Positions 23,270-34,502 of a stretch of 64,000 nucleotides of DNA are shown one piece after another. Each line of letters opens with the position of its first letter. Within the stretch, counting starts at the first letter, position 1. The DNA is from Hymenopus coronatus (Eukaryota > Arthropoda > Insecta > Mantodea > Hymenopodidae), in assembly GCA_030762935.1 (NCBI GenBank), contig CM060886.1:30916509-30980508 (forward strand), given 5' to 3'. The translations under genes were made by a program, and so were the position numbers. The notes under the pieces were generated by a model, which had not been told where the DNA came from, made no database searches, and worked only from the letters and a program-made list of their open reading frames with translations.

Positions 23270-24032
23270 ACTGTCCGGTATTGGATTCCATTGTCCGATA
23301 TTTTTCCGGAAATACACGCTTTGAGAACCTCTAAATCAAAAATGTGTTCTTAGAAAAAGGTCCGCGCGCGCAGTGTGTGTCTGATGAAAAATCTCAAACT
23401 TGGTATTTAATTTCAGTATTTTGTAAGGATGAGACATGAAGATTTTCAGGAAAATCTCCCCACCCCATATTACCCTTTACATGAAAGATTTTTCGAACAT
23501 TTCGAAATTCACAAAAAATGGCTCTAACGATGTTAATTAAAATGACACATTAAATATATTTACATAACAAATTAAATATATATCCGGATTTTTCTTCGAA
23601 TAGCCTCTGAAACCCTGTTTATTCTGAATAACTTTGCATAACTGGTAAACCTAAGAATAGACAAAATCTTACTAAAACAAAAAAGGAAATCTTGTTAACA
23701 TACCAGTTCCAGAGAAAGTTACTGCTATTAGTTTAAAATTTCCAATATTTATACGTTTCTCAAATGAAAAATCGTTACTCCTTTATCCATCATGGCCAAA
23801 CAAAGAGAACGGAAATTCAAATACATTATATAGCGATTACTCCTTAAAAGAGTTGACTATCACTTTAGCCTGGGTATCCCCTTACTCCCCTTGTACTTAT
23901 AAGGAAATATGCAATAGGACCATTTCTGCTAATGTTTATATTAATTAGCATAGAGTAAATAGAATAACATTTTGTAAGAATACTTTCTTGCAGAATAGCT
24001 AGAGAAGATAACAGGAATGTAACACATCATGA
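23270..24032 (-). mobile_element. HE copy, diverged, right terminus lost
   Basis: Reverse copy without the hairpin. It keeps GGTCCGCGCGCGCAGTGTG, the CCCCACCCCATATTACCC block and the left end CTAGAGAAGATAACAGGAATG. It is of the older type with GAACGGAAATTC in the left third. Confidence 0.7.
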
Positions 24033-24344
24033 TTTTTACTCTATCAAAAACATATAATGATTTTGATTAAAGGATAAGTTGTTTAAGATAATTGCATTAC
24101 TACAAACATATCTGGAAATTCTGTCAAATGCGCGTGAATTATTTTTCTTTCTCACATAAATTTGGTGATAAATATAAAATGTCATTGGCAAATAATAGGT
24201 ATGTTTAAAATGTATTATTTATTTAAATCAAGACATTGGTATCTAATTGTTCCTCCTTTCTTTCGTTCTTTTTTGTTCTTTCTCTTCTGTCTTTCTTTCA
24301 AGACAATAATATCTGATTACTCCTCCTTTATTTATTTATTCCTT

Positions 24345-24495
24345 CTTCTCTTTCTTTTGTTCTTTATCTCTCTTTTTTCATTCATTCTTTCTTGCATACT
24401 CATTAAAATAGCCTTATTCTTCTCTTTCTTTTGTTCTTTCTCTCTCTCTTTTTTCATTCATTCTTTCTTGCTTACTCATTGAAAATAGCCTTATT
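24345..24495. repeat. Pyrimidine-rich tandem duplication, unit about 75 bp
   Basis: Two head-to-tail units begin CTTCTCTTTCTTTTG at 24345 and 24419. Each runs through TTTTTTCATTCATTC and CTCATT to AATAGCCTTATT. They differ at a few positions. The 106-codon frame is low-complexity F/S/L and not credible. Confidence 0.8.
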
Positions 24496-24810
24496 AGAAT
24501 TTTATTGCAAACATGCTAAAGCATATTGCGATACAAATGTGGTAAGTGTATTGTTGCAGGATCGAGTAAAAGTTTGAAATGACGAAACAAAATTAAGTCT
24601 TTTCAATATACGAGATTCCGCAATATGCTTAACACGCGTGTATCGCGTACTAGTTTTGGACGATGAATATTGATATTAATTAAATATAGTAATAAATGAA
24701 TTAAAATATTGGTTAGATGCAAATAACTTTTATGAGAAAGAAACATCTGGTATTCGTTATTATGTAGCTTTTCATTGCTTTTATAAGCAAGGTTTGTCTG
24801 TGGAGACATT

Positions 24811-24947
24811 TTTACTTTCTCTACATAATACATGGTACATAGGCAGAGAAGGTATTGCTCTCCACCAAAAATTTCGATATCGGAAATACACGTTTTAGGG
24901 TCCCCCGTATAAAAACATTTTAAAAAAAAGGTCCATATGTATGTGTC
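24811..24947 (-). repeat. HE right-end fragment
   Basis: Hairpin end (ACTTTCTCTACATAATACATG) through GGTATTGCTCTCCACC to GGTCCATATGTATGTGTC. The copy breaks off at the microsatellite position. Confidence 0.75.
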
Positions 24948-25389
24948 TTTTGTTTCTATAGCAACCAGGTTAGATGGGGAATGTTAACTTAATCTAGCAA
25001 CTACAATATCAGTAAGTAGTAGAAATTAGTCAATTCGTCCAAAAAGTATCTTATTTTAAAATTAGGATATAGCCGCTCTTCCACAGTGTACTGCATTAAA
25101 ATGTGTATGTCTATAGTATCATAAATGCCCCGTATTTTCAGCATGGGTTCAGTTTTTGTTCCTGTGCTATAAGGTATCTCCTAATGCACAATGCCCATCA
25201 ATATGTTTAGCAACTGTGGTCGAGTGCCCCCCTGAGTAACTTAAATACCAGGAACCCCTACTGAACCCTTACTTCCTTTGTCGGTGTCCCTAGCTTTCAT
25301 AAACACAAGCACGCATTATAGTTAATAACATACATTCACTGCACCATCAAAGGAATTGTAATTATGACGATGACGGCGCAAAAATTAAT

Positions 25390-26000
25390 ATATTTATTTA
25401 CAGTAGTTCCGACCGTCCCTTAATATTGCTACCTACAATGGGAGAGGATATGGAACCGACCCCAGTACGCGGCATGTTAACTTTTCTCAGGCTGGAAGGT
25501 GTAGTAGATTCAGTCAAGCATATTCTGAGCGACATGGCTCCGTGGTATAATGTGCAAGATTCGCATTCCTGGTTGCAATTCCTGGGGCCGACCATTAGAC
25601 CATGGATTTTTCGTGCGTTTCCCTGGTGGGTAGGTGAATGCTTTTACTTTCTTTCCCTCATTTCATATAATTTCGCTTTCCTTTTCATGTTTTATGTAGG
25701 TTAATGGCTGTTCAGTATCGGTCGGTGTTGGCGCAGATACTTACCCGTTTGAAAGTTCTTCTTGATTTTACCAAATGGCAGACTTTTCTGAACCGACTCC
25801 GGTTGGTCGAGTTCTTCAAGCTTGGAATCGTTAGGGACCTTTGCGAGCCTCTGTCGGCCAATTTGTGTCCTACAGTCTCCTGCGGTTTATTCACCTCATC
25901 CGTTCCTTCTGGAGTTGGTAAGCATAAAAAATCCGCGTTGAGCAGAGGTGCGAGGTGTCCTCTCCGTTCCCTGATCATAGGTCAAGTCAATCACATGACT
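25390..26000. other. Unassigned GC-richer block
   Basis: About 600 bp near balanced GC between AT-rich flanks. Two open frames on the plus strand (about 25430-25700 and 25704-26006) are separated by a 60-70 bp stretch with donor-like GGTAGGTGAA and acceptor-like TTTTATGTAGG. A GTTGGTAAGCATA donor-like site follows near 25914. The frames do not join without a stop at the splice positions I tried, and the translations show no family I recognise. It could be a decayed gene or retroposon. Confidence 0.3.
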
Positions 26001-26142
26001 CCTTGATAACCAATTAAGAAGCTATTTAATCTAAAATTAACGGTTCTTCATTCTTACAAACCGTGTGTTATCTTTATATCATACGGAAGACATATCGTAT
26101 TAGTTTTTCTCCCTGCGACTGAGTTTTAAATATGGATGTTTT

Positions 26143-26419
26143 TTTTATTTATTTATTTATTTATTTATGGACGCTCTTTAAATGCTGTGGTCCTCAGCGT
26201 CCCATTCTATATTGGGCGTGAAAGACCGCTTAAATTTGCTCAGAAGCTTCTTTTATCAGACTTGAGGTTCTTTTGTCGTAAATCTACGAAACGGGACCAA
26301 CGGCTTTACTTCTCTTCTGAAGGAAGCCTTGCTAAGGAGTTTTACGTCCTCCGCCGGGTTTGAACCCGCGCCTTTGGGTATATGAAGTTAGCATGGTGAC
26401 CATTACACCATGGACGGCG
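26143..26419 (-). mobile_element. S-A SINE, full length
   Basis: Reverse copy. A TTTA tail (26146-26168) lies next to the conserved GGACGCTCTTTAAATGC end. The body shows CAGACTTGAGGTTC and CTTCTGAAGGAAGCC. The minus-strand head has ATGGTGTAATGGTCACC (A-box-like) and GGGTTCAAACCCGG (B-box). This is one of the two most complete copies. Confidence 0.85.
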
Positions 26420-26694
26420 ACTTGCGGCTGAAAATCGTTAAGACAAGGCACTACTTAATTGTGTCTATGGTAACTATTCTCAGCTTTTTCCAGAATTCCC
26501 TTAGTACACATCGGGATTTGAGGTACAACATGCGGTGTTATTCTTTATTAAGAAAATGTAATCTGACATGACACTCTCACGTGGTTTCCAGTGCCTGCTG
26601 CTGTTTATTTTATACCCCATCTACGAATTATTTTACAAAACGTTTCATGTAGTAATTCATCATATTAATCAGATAAATGTGTTATCTCGCTACG
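26420..26694. other. Unassigned spacer between two SINEs
   Basis: AT-rich sequence with no recognised element. Confidence 0.4.
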
Positions 26695-27235
26695 GACCGC
26701 GATAGCTCAGGCTGTTTTGTCTGTGGCCCGTGTCCGGAAGGTCGTGGGTTCGATCCCCGTAGCCGATCTACCTGAAATATTTTTTTCCCAGATGACCAGC
26801 CAAATTATGGGTAGATTTGTTTCATCCCCAGAACTTCCTATTCCTTCCTGTCATTTCCATTGTCATTTCATTTATCATTCATCCCATTATTTTCTTTCAG
26901 GGCTGGAAGTATTGGCGATGGTGCTCGGTGCGGCGTGGCAGGGAAACAACATGCTGAATGTGACTCTCGCCGTTCCCCGATTTCGACTGGAATGAGAACC
27001 GCATCTGGCGGGAACGCTGGATCCTATCTGAGGTTGGGTCCCCGACTGTCCGGCAATCTGGAAACTGTAGGGACACTATCATTGCTGTGCCGTCGCTCCT
27101 GTTTCCGGCCGTCCGATGTATCCGCTCCCCTCATCTCTCTCTCCCGAGGCACCCTCTCATGGGATATACATACAGTAACCTCATTGGTTCGGTGCCGAAA
27201 CCTCTCCGTCCGTATCCTAATCTCCTAAAAATCGT
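26695..27235 (+). mobile_element. S-G SINE-like repeat, about 540 bp
   Basis: The head GCGATAGCTCAGGCTGTTTT and GTGGGTTCGATCCCC (26746-26760) are A- and B-box-like. The long body matches 45195-45590 through TGTCATTTCCATTGTC, GTATTGGCGATGGTGCTCGG, CAATCTGGAAACTGTAGGG and TTCGGTGCCGAA. The frames of 90-120 codons are not conserved between the two copies. The length is unusual for a simple tRNA SINE, so it may have a composite body. Confidence 0.75.
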
Positions 27236-27431
27236 ATAGCAAGGCCATGTCAGCTCCAATGCTAGTACAAATGTTCCGTGTTAGAAGAGGTAGAGGATGC
27301 AGCAATCGTGCTTTGGTCCTTGTGCCACTGATTTCGCCAATACTGCAGGTAAAGCAGTGACCTGTGGCCCGGTTTTGAATTCTGGTCATAAGAAATTGTA
27401 AATTTTTCCTCCAATTTTGCTATGAAAAACA

Positions 27432-27960
27432 TTCAATGTGTTACATTCTAATAACTTCTCTATACTATATCATTTACCTAATGTTATCGATTCTAGAAAC
27501 TACTTTTACAGAAGCTTAGATTTCATTGAAGCGATCATCCAATCTTAAAACTGCGGTTTGCTTCATGGTTTTGAAACTCCACTGTCCTTGCTGACATCAC
27601 GAGAATCAAACGAATGGTGACTTAGCAGTTAAAAAATATACGATAAAGTATTGGAAAAATCAAACAATTAATAGTTAAAGCCATAAGAAATTTGTTTTAC
27701 ATATATTAAATGTGTTTGAATGAAAGCTGCACATTTCCTGTAGTAGATAAGTATTTGCTTAGCACTACGATTTTCCCAGTTAACTTCTAAAAATTGCAAC
27801 CTAACGAAGGGAAGATTAATCGCAGGGAATTCAAGATGCATATTTTATTCCTGTTAATATTGTAAACGTATGAACTTTTAATCAAAATAGTTAGAGCTGT
27901 TTTGAGGAAATAAAGAGTAACGAAAATGTTTTCGTATAAAAGAGAGTTTCAGAAGCTGGA
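27432..27960 (+). repeat. HE copy, old, right part missing
   Basis: Diverged forward copy (TCAATGTGTTACATTC.. TTATCGATTCTAG.. AGTTAGAGCTG.. GTATAAAAGAGAG). It ends where the young reverse copy begins. Confidence 0.6.
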
Positions 27961-27973
27961 CTAAATTCTTTTT

Positions 27974-28865
27974 ACTTTCTCTATACTCACTATGTACTTA
28001 GTGTATAGAAAATGTATTGCACTCCACCAAAAAATTCGATACCGAGATTTCACCGGAAATATATGTTTTAGGGTCCCCTGTATCCAAAAAAAGTATTTTG
28101 AGAAAAAGGTCCGTGTGTGTGTGTTTTTGTGTGTGTGTGTGTGTGTGTGTGTCCGTGTGTCTGTGAACACGATAACACAAAAACGAAAAGTCGGTAAAAT
28201 ACCAAACATGGTATTTAAGTTTAATATCTTCCAGGGATGCGACACGAAGATTTTTAAAAAAATCCCCCCAACACCAACTACCCTTTACATGGAACTTTTT
28301 TCGAAAATGTTGATTTTCTCAAAAATGGCTATAACGATTTTGATTAAAATTTCGTATATTAAAGTTATTTACCTGACAAATAAAATGTATATTTTGAATT
28401 TTCTGGAAATAGCCTCTGAAGGCTACTGTATTCTGGATTAATTTTATGGAATTTTGTATAACTGCTAAACCGTAAGAGATGGACAAAAACTTACCACAAA
28501 AAAAAAATGTAAAGCACGTGAAAACACAATTTATGTTATATACATTTTTTTCGTGTAGTTGATAATTTTTTAGACATTCCTTGTTATTAGTTTCAGCTTT
28601 GTAAATTGTATACTTTTCTCGTACAGGAATTTGTCAAATCCTATCCATACAAAGAGAGGTACTTCAGTCACATAGCAACAGGCTTATGACTACCACTTTA
28701 AGCTATGGTAGTCTCTTATTGCGCTTCTACTTACAAGGAAGCAAGTAATGGTCCTATTTCTGCTTATTTTTTTCTCGATTAGCATGAAGTAAATAGATGC
28801 ATAAGCTGTTCAATAATAATTTTTGCAGAGAAATAGAGAAAGTCATGTGAATGGAACACATCAGA
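27974..28865 (-). mobile_element. HE copy, full length, young
   Basis: 892 bp with both ends intact (ACTTTCTCTATACTCACTATG to GGAACACATCAGA). GT tract 28113-28152. Subfamily I markers are GTGAACACGATAACAC, GTCGGTAAAAT and CCAGGGATGCGACACG. The longest recurrent HE frame (149 codons, 27992-28441) runs through it on the plus strand, starting before the GT tract and ending near CTACTGTATTCTGG. Confidence 0.9.
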
Positions 28866-29515
28866 TTTTTTTCATATTTAGATTATTGTGCCATGGGTAG
28901 ATATGACTGTGTAAACAATGCTTACTGTACTTAAATACTCAAATAGGTAATGTTATACACCGTTTGATTTTTTGAAATACTCCAGTAGTTATACGCTTAC
29001 AAATGTAATGGAATAGTCCTCGTGATAGTTATTAATAAAAATAATATTAATAATAAAATGATATTAATGGGAATGCACCTACTTTGTGTTCTGGAAATAT
29101 TGTAGAGTCTGGAAATATCTCTTAGAAGAAGAGTAATCGCAGTTTTTAATAAACAAATTTAATTCAGGGAATGTAAGCTATTTAATATCTTATTGTTAGC
29201 ATGGTTGAATGATTCCTTTTCAAAGAATCACAACAGGTGAAATGTTAAACTATTGTATACTTCATTTGGGTTACTTTTCTCGGGGAACACAAAAGCAGGA
29301 GGTTTGTTCCACCACGCAAGTTAGGGTTCGGAAGGAAGGGATAGATAACATGTTTTGCGGGTTTAACAACAGGGGTGAGTACCTGCTTCTCTTTTCAATA
29401 TATATGTTTCTCTTTCTTTAGGCATGAGGGAAGTAAATCCACAATGCAGTATACCCTTTCTTTGCCCCGTAATTTTAATAACATAAGGGTTTCATAGCTT
29501 CACAAATTACAAAAA
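28866..29515. other. Unassigned AT-rich DNA
   Basis: No recognised repeat. The 70-codon frame at 29209-29421 has no recognisable domain. Confidence 0.4.
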
Positions 29516-30362
29516 TATGATGTGTTCCATTCACATGACTTTCTCTACATCGCTGTAGCAAATGTTAAAATGTATATTCTTCTATCTATTTTATCATAAG
29601 CGAGATAAACATTAGCACTGTCCTAATTACTTGAATAGGTAGAAGGGAAATAAGAGAAAGCACTAGGCTAAAGCGATAGTCAAATATTTTAAAAGTTGGT
29701 TGCCATGTGGTTGAAATCAGTTTCTATACAGAGCCAGGAATTTACAATCTTCCGTGTGAGAAAATTTCAATTATTTTAAATCTGAAACAAATAACAAGGA
29801 ATATCTTGGAAGTGGTCAATTCCACGAAAAAACCATATATGGAAAAGTGTGTGTTTTAACGTTTTCATTTTTTTTGTGTTGTAAGTTTTTGTCTATCTCT
29901 TTCGGTTTACCAGTTACGCAAAATTAGCAAAATTCATTAAGAGGTCTTTAGAGGTTATTCCCAGAATATTCAAGATATACGTTTTATTTGAAATATTTAA
30001 TATACGGTATTTTAATCAAAATTGTTAGTTATTTTTGAGAAAATAAAAATGCTCGAACTTTTTTCCATGTAAAGAGTAGTTTGGGGGGAGGTTCTCAAAA
30101 TCCTCGTGTCGCATCCCTGGAAGATACTAAACTTAAATACCAAGTTTGGTATTTTACTGACTTTTCGTTTTTGATTTATGGTGTTCACAGACACACGGAC
30201 ACACGGACACATATATTCACACACAGTCTTTTTCTAAAAATGCCTTTTTTGAGATATAGGGGACCCTAAAACGTCTTTTTCCGTTGAAATCTCGGTAGCG
30301 AATTTTTGGTGGAATGCAATATCTTCTCTATACACTATGTGCATAGTATGTGTAGAGAAAAT
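29516..30362 (+). mobile_element. HE copy, full length
   Basis: 847 bp, TATGATGTGTTCC to GTGTAGAGAAAAT. Subfamily I. The microsatellite position holds CACACGGACACACGGACAC, a six-base periodicity rather than pure CA. Confidence 0.85.
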
Positions 30363-31005
30363 AAAACATTCTTAACACTCAACGAATACTCTAAAATGGT
30401 GAGTGTGAAAATTTCTCACCACAAGGAAATTCATTTGAAGCTTTTAGAAATCAAGTAATCAGAAATAATATAATATTTTCAGTTCATTATAAAGTGACAG
30501 CTGAATAATTTCCGATGTTACAATTTTCTTTCTTTATATAATTATTTAGCTTACAATAGTAAACACGATTACCAAGTCCAGAAAAAATAGAGCAATACTT
30601 CCTTACGTAAGGGGTATTGAAAGGTTTTCGGCATAAGTACCCATGCATTCGATTGTCTTGTTTTCTGTTTTCTCTGTTTGTAAATCGTAACCAGCTACAT
30701 ATACTGTTGAAAATGTAGTATCCGCGGTTTTTGTCTTATTTTCAGTTCGACTTTCTGAAGAGTAACAACTGTTTTTTACTATTCTGCACCAAAAGTAAAC
30801 GCAAATTGTTCTTTTATGACTCCAACGTGTTCATATTTAGTATCTATACCTTTTGTATTTACTTTTAGTCTTTCGTTCATTTAATACTTTTAATTACAGT
30901 TTAGTCTATCCGGAAAAACATTCCTTTTCAACTATTGAAATCGGTTTAGTGGTTTTCAAGATAACCCTTTGTGAACATACGCACATACATACACCAAAAA
31001 AAAAA
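30363..31005. other. Unassigned AT-rich DNA
   Basis: No HE or SINE recognised. Near 30935-30996 the sequence GGTTTAGTGGTTTTCAAGAT, then AACATACGCACATACATACA, resembles a retroposon 3' end, but this is weak. Confidence 0.35.
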
Positions 31006-31787
31006 GCTGATGTGTTCCATTCACATGACTTTCTCTACATCTCTGCAACGAATTATTGTTAATAAGCTTATTCCTTTATTTACTTCATTCTAATTGAGAA
31101 AAATTAGCACAACTAGTCTTATTACTTACTTCCTTGTAAGTAAAGTGAAATAAGGGAGTGCCACAGGTTAAAGTGATAGTCAAAAGCTGGTTGCTATGTG
31201 ACTGAAGTTCCTTTGTTTGTATGGACAGGAGCTGACAAATTCCTATATGAGAAAAGTATGCGTTTTTTTTTAAGCTGAAACCAAAAACGATAAACTCCAC
31301 GAAAAAAATGTATAGTACTTTAATTGTGTGTTTTAGTGTGCTCTATATATAGGTATTTTGTGTGGTAAGTCTTTGTCCATCTCCTACAGTTTAGCTGTTA
31401 TGTAAAATTCCGTAAAATTCATCCAGAATAAAGTAGTCTTCAGAGGCTATTCCCAGAAAATTCAAGATATACATATTATTTGTCAGCTAAATATCTTTAA
31501 TATACGACATTTTAATCAAAATCGTTAGAGCCATTTTTGGGAAAATCAAAATTTTCGAAAAAAAGTCCATGTAAAGGGTAGTTGGAGTGGGGGGAATTTT
31601 CTTGAAAATCTTGTGTCGTATCCTTGGAAGATACCAAACTTAAATAACAATTTTGGTATTTAACGGCCTTTTCATTTTTGGGCTATGCTGTCCCCCCCAC
31701 ACACACGTACTTTTTTCCAAAAATACTTTTTGGGGCATTACAATATCTTCTCTATACACTTATGTACATAGTATGTGTTAAGAAAGT
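31006..31787 (+). mobile_element. HE copy, near full length
   Basis: 782 bp, GCTGATGTGTTCC to TTAAGAAAGT. The microsatellite region is CCCCCCCACACACACG, and about 90 bp after it is deleted (TTTTTGGGGCATTACAATATC). Confidence 0.8.
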
Positions 31788-32140
31788 AAATGGATAACTA
31801 ACCCTGACTTCTATTCTTGAGGACTGCCTTATTTCATGTTGCTTTGATGAATGATGAATTTTGAATATCAGGAACTGTCCGCGAATCCCTACTAATTTTA
31901 ATAACGTGTTTCACTATGTTCCAGGATTAGCATGTCCAGATTGGCATGTCCCTACTATAGTGTTGTTATATAATCGCGAACGCTCGTTTAGTCAGTTATA
32001 ATGATGTAAAGTTTCGGCAATAGAGGAATAGCTTTCCCTTCCAGGACAGAGTCCTTAGTCCTTGCTAGCGCATTAACTTCCGTGAAGGGCAAAAAAGAAG
32101 AAAGAAAAGAGACACTCAGGGTAATACAGCGGGGGGTGGG
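31788..32140. other. Unassigned DNA
   Basis: No repeat recognised. It lies immediately upstream of the possible Tigger-like fragment. Confidence 0.35.
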
Positions 32141-32146
32141 TGAGAG

Positions 32147-32353
32147 TTGCTCCTCTTTAACAAAAGAGAAAACTGCGAAACAAAACAACTTGTTCGGGTT
32201 TTCACGAAGTTGAAGTATTGTATGGGGAAGGAATTGTGCCTCAATGACAAATTGGAAGTGCTCAACAAATGGCGAGAGGAGAAATGCATTGTAACTGTCA
32301 GGTATGGATACATGAATCAGATGAAAAACAAATTTCTAAGATCTGCAAATTGA
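32147..32353 (+). pseudogene. Possible pogo/Tigger-like transposase N-terminal fragment
   Basis: A 68-codon frame. Residues about 31-62 (CLNDKLEVLNKW, then a short basic stretch ending NQMKNKF) resemble the helix-turn-helix start of Tigger/CENP-B-type transposases, where a (S/T)LxDKLEVL-type motif is followed by a recognition helix and a KxNK-type segment. No downstream DDE domain is visible, so only the 5' part would remain. The similarity is short and judged by eye. It could be coincidence. Confidence 0.3.
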
Positions 32354-32484
32354 ACTGTTACTTTTATCACAGATTTGCTCTATATATCTAATGTAGTAAT
32401 AATAGAAAGTGAATGCACTTAACTCTTAAAGGGGAAAAAAATTTAAAAAGAGTATACATAATTTTCCCCATCACAGGTGTACAG

Positions 32485-34075
32485 CTGATGTTGCATTCCA
32501 CCAAAAAAATTGTGATGTGTTTCATTCACACGACTTTCTCTACATCTCTGTAACAAATTATTGTTAATAAGCTTATTCTATCTATGTCACGCTAAAACAT
32601 TAGCAGAAATGGCCTAGTTCCTTATAAGTAGGAGGTAAATGAGGAATACACTAGGTTAAACTAACAGTTAAATGTTTTAAAATAAGGTTGCTAGAGGATT
32701 GAAATTCGTTTCTTTGCGTGGCAAGGAGTTGACAAGTTCCTGTATGAGAAAAGTATAAGTATTTTAAAACTGAAACCAATAACAATAAATATCCCAAATA
32801 CGGTCATCTTCACGAATAAAAGGTACAGAAGATAGATTGTGTGTTTTAACGAGATCTACATTTTTTGTGCAGTAAGTTTTTGTGTATCTCTTATGGTTTA
32901 CTAGTTATGCAAAATTCAGCAAAATCCATTCAGAATAAACAGGTCTTCAGAAGCTATTCCCAGAAAATTCATGGTTTACATTTTATTTGTGCTGGAAATG
33001 GCTTTAACATGTGGTATTTTAATCAAAATCGTTAGATCCATTTTTGAGAAAACAAAAATTTTCGAAAATTTTTCCACGTAAAGGGTAATTTGGGGTGGGT
33101 TTTTTTTTTTTTTAAATCTTCTTGTCGCGTCCTTGGAAGATACAAAACTTAAATACCAAGTTTGGTATTTAAGGGCCATTTCGTTTTTGAGCTATGCTGT
33201 CCACATACACACACACATACACAAACATGGACCTTTTTCTTAAAATGCTTTTTTTTTTTTAATTCAGGAAAAGTGTATTACCGGTGAAATATCGGTATCG
33301 AAGTTTTGGGTGGAATACAATACTTTCTCTATACACTGTGCACATAGTACGTTTAGAGAAAGTAATTAGAAATCGAGATTTAAACGGAAGTACTATTTTG
33401 AGATCTCTGGTTAAAAATGTACTCTAAGGAAATGGTCCACGAGAGAGAAAGAGTGTGCGAACTGTATCACTCAAAAACTAGAAGTCTGATAAACCTCAGT
33501 ATCTTCTAAAGATGCGGCTTGATTTTCAAGAAAATTTTCCTACTAACTACCACATATTTATATAAAACATTTGTTTCTGAAAATTTTGGTTTACTCAAAA
33601 ATGCCTAATAATTTTTATTAAAATGCCATATATCAAAGCTATTTATATGAAAAGTAAAATGTATGTTTATGAGTTGAACGGAAATATTCTGTGAAGCTCT
33701 CCGCATTTGCAAGGCATTGTGTATAATCTTGTTTAATTGGTAAAAATTAAACACAATATGAAAACTACTACACAAATAATTGTAGATACCTTTAAAACAC
33801 ACAATTTATTTCAATTAATGTCTCTTTATATGTTTTTATTTTTGCGATATAAGCCGTTTCTGAAATATTCTTATGATTAGTCTAAATTATTGAGTATGTG
33901 TCATTCTTTTATCGATTATCAGTTGTTTGTCGCCATTGCAGGGAAAGAGTATGGAGTTTTTAATATGCAGCGTCCAGTTTTTGACATTTGACTATCACTG
34001 TTATTTTTATATCTATAACGATATGTGTAATTTAGGTATTGCCGCAAAGGTTTACTAGATTAAAACGAAGTAAAC
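32485..34075 (-). mobile_element. HE copy, old, interrupted by a forward copy
   Basis: A small right-end piece (GATGTTGCATTCCACC, to 32510) and a long diverged remainder (33364-about 34075) flank a young forward copy. They rejoin as the usual CCACCAAAAATTCGATAT.. GAGATTT order. The tract position is GAGAGAGAAAGAGTGTG. Confidence 0.7.
32511..33363 (+). mobile_element. HE copy, full length, nested in opposite orientation
   Basis: 853 bp, starting TGTGATGTGTTTCATTC after CCAAAAAAAT and ending GTTTAGAGAAAGT. The target is the A-run of an older reverse copy. The CA tract is interrupted (33203-33226). Confidence 0.85.
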
Positions 34076-34257
34076 CGAAAAAAAACTTTAATAAGAATGC
34101 TCACCCACTAATAAACGGAAGAGCTTAAACAAGCAGCTTGATTTTGAGCAACTGCAAATAGGCTTCCTCCGTGCATGCAGGGGGTAAATATTGTCTCTCT
34201 TATTTGTCGTATGTCAGTTTATAATGTCGGGAACAGAAAAATGTAATAAAATTGCGT

Positions 34258-34502
34258 GTTATTTATGGACGCTCTTTAACCACCATGGTTCTCAGCGTTC
34301 CATTCTATATTGGGTGAGAAAGACCGCTTAATTTGGTTTGAGGTTTTTTTACGTAAATCTACGACACTGACTTTACTTCCCTTACGAAGGTAGCAATATT
34401 AAAGCTTTTTTCGCCTGAAACAGTCCATCGAATCCGCCGGGTTTGAACTCGCTACCTTAGGAAGCGTGTTACCAGAGGCTAGCATGTCACCCCCAGACCG
34501 CG
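34258..34502 (-). mobile_element. S-A SINE, diverged
   Basis: Tail TTATTTATGGACGCTCTTTA at the left. The head (minus strand CGGTCTGGGGGTGACATGC, then GAGTTCAAACCCGGCGG) is at the right. It contains small deletions in the GAGGCCTCT segment. Confidence 0.75.

Noticed and set aside
24162..24482. 106-codon membrane-like protein
   Set aside because: F/S/L-rich translation of a low-complexity pyrimidine tract with an internal tandem duplication.
26695..26770. Candidate tRNA gene
   Set aside because: A- and B-box-like motifs are present, but the acceptor stem does not pair and the sequence continues as S-G, which is repeated at 45 kb.
26717..27228. Overlapping frames of 92 and 122 codons
   Set aside because: They lie in S-G, and the second copy at 45 kb does not keep them open.
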